Origin: Xiphophorus maculatus
Lineage: Eukaryota; Chordata; Actinopteri; Cyprinodontiformes; Poeciliidae
Assembly: GCF_002775205.1 (NCBI RefSeq)
Contig: NC_036446.1
Span: 15,872,565-15,936,564, forward strand
DNA length: 64,000 nucleotides
Direction: 5' to 3'
Each line of letters opens with the position of its first letter. Within the stretch, counting starts at the first letter, position 1. Position numbers and translations under genes: made by a program. This document shows, in pieces, positions 53,101 to 64,000 of the stretch. A model generated the notes under the pieces. That model worked only from the letters and a program-made list of their open reading frames with translations. It was not told where the DNA came from and ran no database searches.

Positions 53101-56082
53101 GATTAACCACCCATTAAATGTCACATCAGCACCTAAACTGCGAGAAAATAACCCACATATACGAATAGAAACAGGACGTCTTGTTGTTTTTTTTGGAAAA
53201 AACGTGCTTCTTTTTTATTAACAGAAAGCATTTAAATGTTTCATCCCAATCTGGATTTATTGTTTTTGTTACCTTATTGCTGCAATGTGTGGCTCTTTTT
53301 TCTTCTTCAGATCATCTGACTTAAAGAGAATAAACAAAATAATTAAGAATTGACCACATTCCAGGAGAAATAAACCAGGGTTTGATGGTCACCTGTTTAA
53401 ACTTGTACAAGTCGTTTGATTTCTCGTTGAAGTTGAGCTCCAGCAGCTCTCTCTGCAGGTTTTCTACAAAGGTTTGGCTGCTCAGGAAGTTCTTGATTAT
53501 GCAGTGAGGGAAAGGGTGGCAGTCCAACTCCAGATCTCCTGCAGCAACAATTATAAAAGAAGAAATAAACATGTTTTTATAATATATTAACCTCCATTTT
53601 GAAAAGCCAGCTATACAAAGACAGCTAACCTAATCTAATAACTGCAAATGTCAATAAGGAATGAAAGATTAATTAAACCTGCACAGGAAAATAACTTTTT
53701 TGACTGTTTTCTTAAGAGAAAAAGGAACGTAGAATCATGGGTGTCCAAAAGCAAATATTTTCTATAAAATGACTTAAACTATTTTGTTGATTTCAATAAA
53801 ATCATATTTTTTTAGTTTATTATTAAGCAGACAAAATAATAAAGCCAGAAAAAGTTTGTTATAAAAATATATAACATTTTTGTGACCCCATATGTTTCAA
53901 GGTAAAGATTTTGGCCTTCATGGCAGAAAGTTTGGACAAAACTGAACTAATCTGAGCAAACAATTAATTATAAGGAAAGACTTATTTATTATGAGGATTA
54001 TTTATGTTAATCACAAACTACAGCAATCTCTGTTAATCCAAATTGCAAATAGATCTCAAACATAAGTGTTCAAGAAAGGATAAGTGAGTTTTTTTGGGAA
54101 AATTTCTACATCTGCAGAATTATGAAGCAAATAAATGGAAAATACACATTTTCTCATCATTCTACTTTTATCTGCTAAAGTGAGAAATATGAACAACTCA
54201 AAACCTTCCAATAAACATTTCTAACATTTAAAGAAAAAGAAAAACATCAGTGACCAACCTAGCCACCCAAACTGACTACGAGTTGGATCGGGTCGAGGTC
54301 AGGTGAGGAAGGTTTTCCTCTTCACTGGCCGGGTTGCCAGATCTGACTGACAGTTTCCAGCCTAAACAACATAAAACCAACCCAACTCAAAAAAAAAAAC
54401 AGCACAAATCTTAACCTCTAATGAAACTTATGTTAATAGAACCAGATATAAGTTATGTGTCATCGACTGCATTTACAGACTTGTGACAATTCACAACATA
54501 TTTTATTGTCCTTTATTATATTCTGACTAGAACCAGATTTTGTGCCGCTATGGCAAAATCACAATAAGCAATAAATCAATTAATTCCATGCTCATTTAAA
54601 ACAAGCTCAATAATTTCAATTCGTCTCTCTTTCTACCAGAAACTGGTTTTCAGTCTGGCACTTTGGTCTCAACTAGAACTTTTTTTGAAGGACAATTTAG
54701 TTCACAGAGACTTCAGAATTGATTTTAATTATGTTTTGGTTGTTGTTTTGTTTATTTATTTTGAATATTTAAAATGTTTTCCAGTTCCAGTAAAACGTTT
54801 ATTGCATTACTGTTCCATTATTAATATATTAGCTGAAAATGATCTCAGAAATAACAATATTATGGTATATTGAAATTATTTCTAGGACAATTTATCGTTC
54901 AGCAAAATTTGCTATTTTTGACAGCCCTACCAGTAAACCTGAATGAACTGAAGAAATGGTTTAAAGAGAGGACTAACTACAGTCAGAGTAGTTAAAGCAG
55001 GGGTGTCCAAAGTGAGGTCTGGGGGCCATTTGCGGCCCTTAGAACAATTTTGGGCGGCCCTTGATTACAGTTCTAGAATAGCCTAAAACTGGTTTGCCGG
55101 TTCATGTAGATTCACATTTAAAATCAATATTGGTGAAATTTCCATTGATGCCTGGCTGTTTAAGAAAGGTACAGACAATTAAAATATTAATATGGAAAAT
55201 GTAACGTGCAGCACAAAGTATTCATCCAGGGTTTTCTTTTTAATTTACATTATCAGTAACGAGAGTCGAAAACATCCAGTGGTTTTTACTAAAATGCAGG
55301 AACGACCGTTTAATAAACTGTTCGTATGGCAAAAGAGATACAAAAAGAATCTATCAAAAAATGAAAAATGTAGCATATGGTTTGCCTTTTTTTAATCTGG
55401 CAAGACCCTCTTTTGTTTTAAAGCTACAAACAGCTTTGCTTATTTCGCTAAAATAATGCGTGCTTAGTTTGTTTATTTAGCAAGTAAAAATGAAAATTGT
55501 TGTAATTTTTTTTTTTAAAAAACTAAGCATTTTGTGGCCCTCAGAGTAGATGCAACCTGACATTTTGGCCCCCCGAGTCAAAAGGTTTGGACACCTCCGA
55601 GTTAAAGTTACTGCAGCGAGACGTGGTTCTTGTATATTATATATGTACTCTCTTTCCCCCTAGGGTTTGTGTTTTTGGATTGCAACAAAACGAGCAGGTA
55701 GAAACGATTGCCACAAAAAAGAGCTCGCCATTTCAATCATTTAATCAGGCAAAAACGTCAAGTTTCGCCATAGCAACGTGAATACATAAATCGTACAAAA
55801 TTGTAGTTTTAGAGTGGAACCATCGCGGTCTCCCACCAACACCTCCAGGGGCCTCTGGATTGACCTAATAATAGTACTACAAATATGACCAGTCCACGGG
55901 AAACGCGTTGTGCTTCACTGGCCTTTGCTGTAGTGGGTCCTGTTGCTCCACGCCTCCTTCACCGCTCGCTTCACCTCCTCCTCCTCCACGGCTCCACAGA
56001 GATCCACGGTCTCCACGCTGCTCCTCTTCTTCTTCTTCTTGTCCGTGTCTCCGCTCTCATTCTGCGCTCGCTTGCAGCTCAT
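46128..56082 (-). CDS. ogfod1: ogfod1, 2-oxoglutarate/iron-dependent prolyl hydroxylase of ribosomal protein uS12 (13 exons)
   Basis: OGFOD1 (yeast Tpa1) hydroxylates a proline of RPS23/uS12 and affects translation and stress granules. Exons on the minus strand: 56082-55923, 53538-53393, 53319-53273, 50485-50385, 50302-50186, 50076-49985, 49911-49783, 48507-48394, 48318-48239, 48172-47916, 46623-46495, 46416-46358, 46283-46128. They sum to 1587 bp, 528 aa (human 542). The start MSCKRAQNE is followed by a KKKKKR basic tract. The iron-binding HxD lies in [12 protein letters not shown]; the distal His is in [11 protein letters not shown]; the 2OG-binding Arg is in [25 protein letters not shown] and the end YDFSFVYYE match human. 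Exon 10 ends in an acidic and serine-rich low-complexity tract. The exon 1 donor that keeps frame is GC, not GT. Confidence 0.95.
46673..47891. repeat. Long AGGGCTGAAAC-family repeat in ogfod1 intron 10
   Basis: This begins CTACGGCTGAAACGATTAAC and ends TTTCTAAAATAATTGTTCATTGCAGTCCTAA. ATTAATC-rich inverted termini enclose about 1.2 kb of AT-rich non-coding sequence. It fills nearly all of the intron 46624-47915. Confidence 0.5.
49140..49540. repeat. Second copy of the GTTACCTAGCAAC repeat, without the hAT insertion
   Basis: It aligns with 32160-32426 plus 33444-33560 (CAGCATTATGGGGGATGTAG, GTTACCTAGCAACGACCTG, AACTGCTTAAAAATAGAAAA, GAGTGAAAACTGGATAAAA). It therefore represents the uninterrupted state of that repeat. 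It lies in ogfod1 intron 7. Confidence 0.65.
50111..50167. repeat. (CA)n microsatellite filling ogfod1 intron 5
   Basis: About 28 CA units occupy more than half of the 109-bp intron 50077-50185. The transcript would carry (UG)n between the donor and the acceptor. Confidence 0.9.
50488..50526. repeat. (GAA)13 microsatellite abutting an ogfod1 splice acceptor
   Basis: Thirteen GAA units on the plus strand read as (TTC)13 in ogfod1. They run straight into the CAG acceptor of exon 4 at 50486-50488, so the microsatellite is the polypyrimidine tract. Confidence 0.95.
51270..52074. repeat. GGGTCAATTTGACCC repeat element with TTAA end
   Basis: This contains three palindromic GGGTCAAWTTGACCC motifs (about 51314, 51649 and 52014) and ends CAAACATAAGAGGAGGGTTAA. 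The GGGTTAA end and repeated motif are typical of an abundant fish piggyBac-like non-autonomous family. It lies in ogfod1 intron 3; the rest of that intron (50486-53272) is AT-rich with nothing else defined. Confidence 0.5.
54998..55599. mobile_element. Non-autonomous hAT element with perfect 8-bp target duplication
   Basis: The ends are CAGGGGTGTCCAAAG and TTTGGACACCTCCG, inverted repeats of the common CAGGGGTGTCCAAA family. They are flanked on both sides by the identical octamer AGTTAAAG (54990-54997 and 55600-55607). Subterminal GCGGCCCTT and TTGTGGCCCTCAGAG are also typical. It lies inside ogfod1 intron 1 and has no transposase. Confidence 0.9.
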
Positions 56083-56150
56083 AGCTGGGGAATCTCTCCA
56101 ACGTAAACTTTACAGACACCGGATAGCGTGGAAGCGACGTCGCGGGTGAA

Positions 56151-56158
56151 TGACGTCA
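56151..56158. promoter_or_regulatory. Perfect CRE (TGACGTCA) in the ogfod1 promoter
   Basis: The full palindromic cAMP/ATF response element lies 69 bp before the ogfod1 ATG, with a second GACGTC core at 56136-56141. The patch 55960-56190 is GC-richer than its surroundings and has no TATA box. CREB/ATF control is inferred from the motif only. Confidence 0.6.
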
Positions 56159-56189
56159 GAGGGCAGAACTCGGATGCCCAGCGTGATGA

Positions 56190-58162
56190 CTGTCAGGCTG
56201 TATTGTTTACTTTAATTTTTCTTTTAGTTGTAACAGACCCGTTATTATGTACTTTTTACACATTTGTTAGAAAAATAACAATATTGCTTGTATAGACTAA
56301 AAACTACTTATTAATATATTATACATATTTATTTATACACTTGTTTTATTTACTTTAAATTGCAAGATCTTTTAGTAACATCAGTATTTGTGATTTTTTT
56401 AAATATATTTTTATACCATTATTCCCCTGTTAATAGGAATAATCCTCTGATTACATTAAATGTCAGATTTAATGTAATCTGACATTATAGTATTAAGTTT
56501 CTTTCTTTATAATGTTATTTGTTCAAAAATAAAGTACATTTTTAAAAATCCTGCAATAAGATTCAATAAGATTTTTAAATGTATTTTACCAAAGAGGATT
56601 TGAGCTTCTAAAAAATAATTCTGGCTTAATAGAACTCTGACATGAAGTCAGCATTTTAACAAAAGGTTAAACATTTTCCAAAGCCTGACCAAAAAAAAAT
56701 GCCAGCATTGTGAAAGTAGTTGTTTTTTCCTTTCCACTGACTGAGAAACATTGAAATAATTTTAAACAGGCCACTTATAATATAAATGACTTATTGATCA
56801 AATGAAAATATTTTTGAATATAATCCAAACAAGCCTATCAATCCTTCTAGGACTCACTGTACATCAAAACATGTTGAATTTACGTAGTTTCAAAAAGTAA
56901 TAAATCTTCACCGTTTAATTCAGTTAGTGGCTTCAGTGAATCATCTTAAGTATTAATGTGAGACAAAGGTAATGTCCAACAGCGATTGCTCTACTTTGGA
57001 CAAATGTCTAGAACAACTATTGTATAATAAGAGATAAAGACAAATGAATGACAGGACAGTACTTACAAAAAAGCACAAAAATGTTTAACTTACTAGTGAA
57101 ATGAACTCTTTCTGACTTACAAACAGCAGGTATGTCCATTTGAATCACCTGCATTTATGAATAATTACATTTCTCATTATTCCAGCATTGCATTTACATG
57201 TAATCACTTGGTTAATACACATCAGTCTGACAGTACAATGCATCACTGCATACAACAGTGAAAATACCTTAAAAAACTATCATAATTTGATCATTATTTC
57301 TGAGGTAAAGATTTTCAGAAGCACTATAACACCGTTTTTATTTTTAAACAACTGATAAAATCTTACTGGCGCATCATTTAAATCTGCCTGTAAGACAAAT
57401 CCCAGGGCAAAGTCCTCCATTATGTGCAGTTGGGTGCCTGAAACCCAGACTTCCACAAATTAATATTGTTTAGTGGTAAAAATAAACAAAAGTCATGAAC
57501 ACATTACTGTAAGTGACGTCTATTTTAAAAGCATTTTTCATGTTGCCCATTGAGCCTAAAGTAGTTTGATTTAAATAAATGGTGTGGATGGTGTTTTTAT
57601 TCATTCTGAACTAATTTCATTATTTTTCTGTCCAGTATAAACTGCTAAAGAAGAAGAGGGACCTTTAATAAACACCTGCTTCTAAGATGGCAATAACATG
57701 GATTTATTTTATTACGCTGCAAAGTCCTTCCTCTGTGTTTAAAAGCATAAACTTGACAGATTCTTTTTTTAAAAAGTGCTTATCAACATTCAGTACCTCT
57801 AACTTTATAAAACATACTCAAAACAGCTTTATTTTTTAAAAAAGACAGCATTGTTACAGGTTAAAACAACAGAAAACACAATGTTGTAATTTTTTTAATC
57901 AAACATTGTCAACCTTTAGGCAAACATAAAACCAGATTCTGGAATAGAGACCTGCATACTACAAAAGGCTGCAGCTTCACAAGTTTAAAAAATAAAACAA
58001 AAACAACTCGGACCGTATCATTTTCTCCAACAACAACCCCGTAGACTTTCTATTTACCAGACTTAACAGGTGTTGGTTTCGTAAAAGATAAACAAGAGAC
58101 GGCGTCCTTTCAGCACAATGCTTCTGGCTGCACTCACAGAGACAGCCACACTGTTGGTCAGG
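56190..58162. other. Spacer between ogfod1 and nudt21, including the probable nudt21 3' UTR
   Basis: AT-rich with no coding exon. The part just below 58163 should be nudt21 3' UTR. Possible minus-strand AATAAA signals (TTTATT on the plus strand) occur near 57704 and 57828, but none is decisive. No transposon with clear ends was recognised. Confidence 0.4.
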
Positions 58163-62995
<4,833 letters not shown>

Positions 62996-63122
62996 CCTTT
63001 CCTACTAGTATGAAAACTCCTGCAGATAAAAGGCAGGAAACCTGGTTAATCTACAGACGGACAAAAGAGGAAAAACACCCCGAGCGCTCCACTGCACAGA
63101 CCCCGTCTCCTTTGTTCTTCCT

Positions 63123-63129
63123 CTTCCGG
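63123..63129 (-). promoter_or_regulatory. ETS-type site in the nudt21 promoter
   Basis: CTTCCGG on the plus strand (CCGGAAG on the sense strand) lies about 130 bp upstream of the nudt21 ATG in a GC-rich, TATA-less patch (62930-63190). This arrangement is common in housekeeping promoters. Binding is inferred. Confidence 0.4.
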
Positions 63130-63274
63130 GTGAAAACTGCGCGGTTTGCTTGATGTCCTCGGCAGCGACCCCTGCTGGTCCCGGTGTGTTTAGCACCAGA
63201 GAGTCACAAAAAGTAAACAGTTTGGAGTTCATTATCAATATAAACAGTCACAAAGGTGAGGAGAGAACCCGAAA

Positions 63275-63770
63275 ATTATACTCAGGTAAGATTAGCACTA
63301 CTTCAGTTTATATTTACTCAAGTAAAAGTCAAAAGTAGCCGTCCAAGAAATTAAAGTAAAAAAGTATTTCATTTATATTTGAAAATTACATAATCAGACA
63401 GACCAAAATATATAGAAATGGTTGTATTTTAAAGATAATTCTTTAAATAAAATAATTTAAAAATAATAAAATCATGTAAAAAAAAAAAAAACTATTTCCA
63501 AATATTTTTTTTCATTTAAAAACTTATAAAATTAACACACAAGTGTTTGTGTCTGGTTAATTTTTGTTTTAAACGAGCTTGTTTTTTATTCACTGACTCA
63601 CAGTGAGTAGAGCATCCAGAAATTTTACTCAAGGAAAAGTAGCAATACTTCAAGCTAAAATTACTCAAGTAAAAGTAAAAATACTCCTAAAATTATTTTT
63701 TTTCTACAAAGTTACTCAAGTAATTGTAACTGAGTAAATGTAATGAGTTACTACTCAACTCTGATCAAGT
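63275..63770 (+). repeat. ACTCAAGTAAAAGT-family copy upstream of nudt21
   Basis: It shares TTTACTCAAGTAAAAGTCAA, AACGAGCTTGTTTTTTATTC, AGTAGAGCATCCAGAAATTT and ACTCAAGTAATTGTAACTGA with copies at 23235, 24150 and 37011. Sequence from 63771 to the window end is AT-rich with nothing recognised. Confidence 0.6.
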
Positions 63771-64000
63771 TATAAAAAACTTATATTATGTAGGACATTT
63801 CAGTGTGTTTATTAAATTGTTGAAAGGTATTTTTTTATAATAGAAAAATAGTGAATAATTATGATTGAACAAAAAGATAAAGAAAGTCTCTGAGTAACCC
63901 TCAGCCTGTTAGTAACAGAGTTAGTAATGAGATATAATCACTGATTATTTGAACCTTTTGCTTTCTGACACATTTGGAAAACTAAACAAGACTCTTAATT

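Noticed and set aside
55918-55919. Canonical GT donor for ogfod1 exon 1 at 55918/55917
   Set aside because: It shifts exon 2 out of frame and destroys the conserved [11 protein letters not shown] segment. The in-frame GC alternative is used in the model and flagged as a finding.

Overview
The window is nuclear DNA from a vertebrate, almost certainly a teleost fish. All recognisable genes are multi-exon with GT-AG introns and encode close homologues of human proteins. The spacers are filled with fish-type Tc1-like, hAT-like and TTAA-flanked miniature elements, LINE tails and long (CA)n, (GATG)n and (GAA)n microsatellites. Short introns (often 70-110 bp) suggest a compact, perhaps percomorph, genome. 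The species cannot be named from the sequence.

Layout. 645-988 (+): last coding exon of an unrecognised coiled-coil protein. 2379-14513 (+): complete cog4, 19 coding exons, 773 aa, a Golgi tethering subunit. 17274-22785 (-): complete gnao1, 8 exons, 354 aa, G-protein alpha-o, convergent with cog4. 27544-34195 (-): tradd, 4 coding exons, 290 aa, a death-domain adaptor. 34.2-46.1 kb: 12 kb of repeats with no coding exon, but with a candidate distal promoter and non-coding first exon for tradd near 44.6 kb. 46128-56082 (-): ogfod1, 13 exons, about 528 aa, a ribosomal prolyl hydroxylase. 58163-62995 (-): nudt21, 7 exons, 229 aa, CFIm25 of the polyadenylation machinery. The last kilobase is the nudt21 promoter and a repeat.

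The genes are not functionally linked. They form a conserved neighbourhood whose human counterparts lie on chromosome 16q (COG4, GNAO1, TRADD, OGFOD1, NUDT21). Exon models were built by reading splice sites and matching to remembered family sequences. Coding lengths close in frame for all five genes, with one non-canonical junction in ogfod1.

I found no obviously new biological system. The points most worth checking are the distal tradd first exon, the odd ogfod1 exon 1 donor, an Ala-to-Gly change in the gnao1 P-loop, the absence of visible alternative gnao1 terminal exons, microsatellites built into ogfod1 splice regions, and several nested transposons whose insertion boundaries can be read directly.
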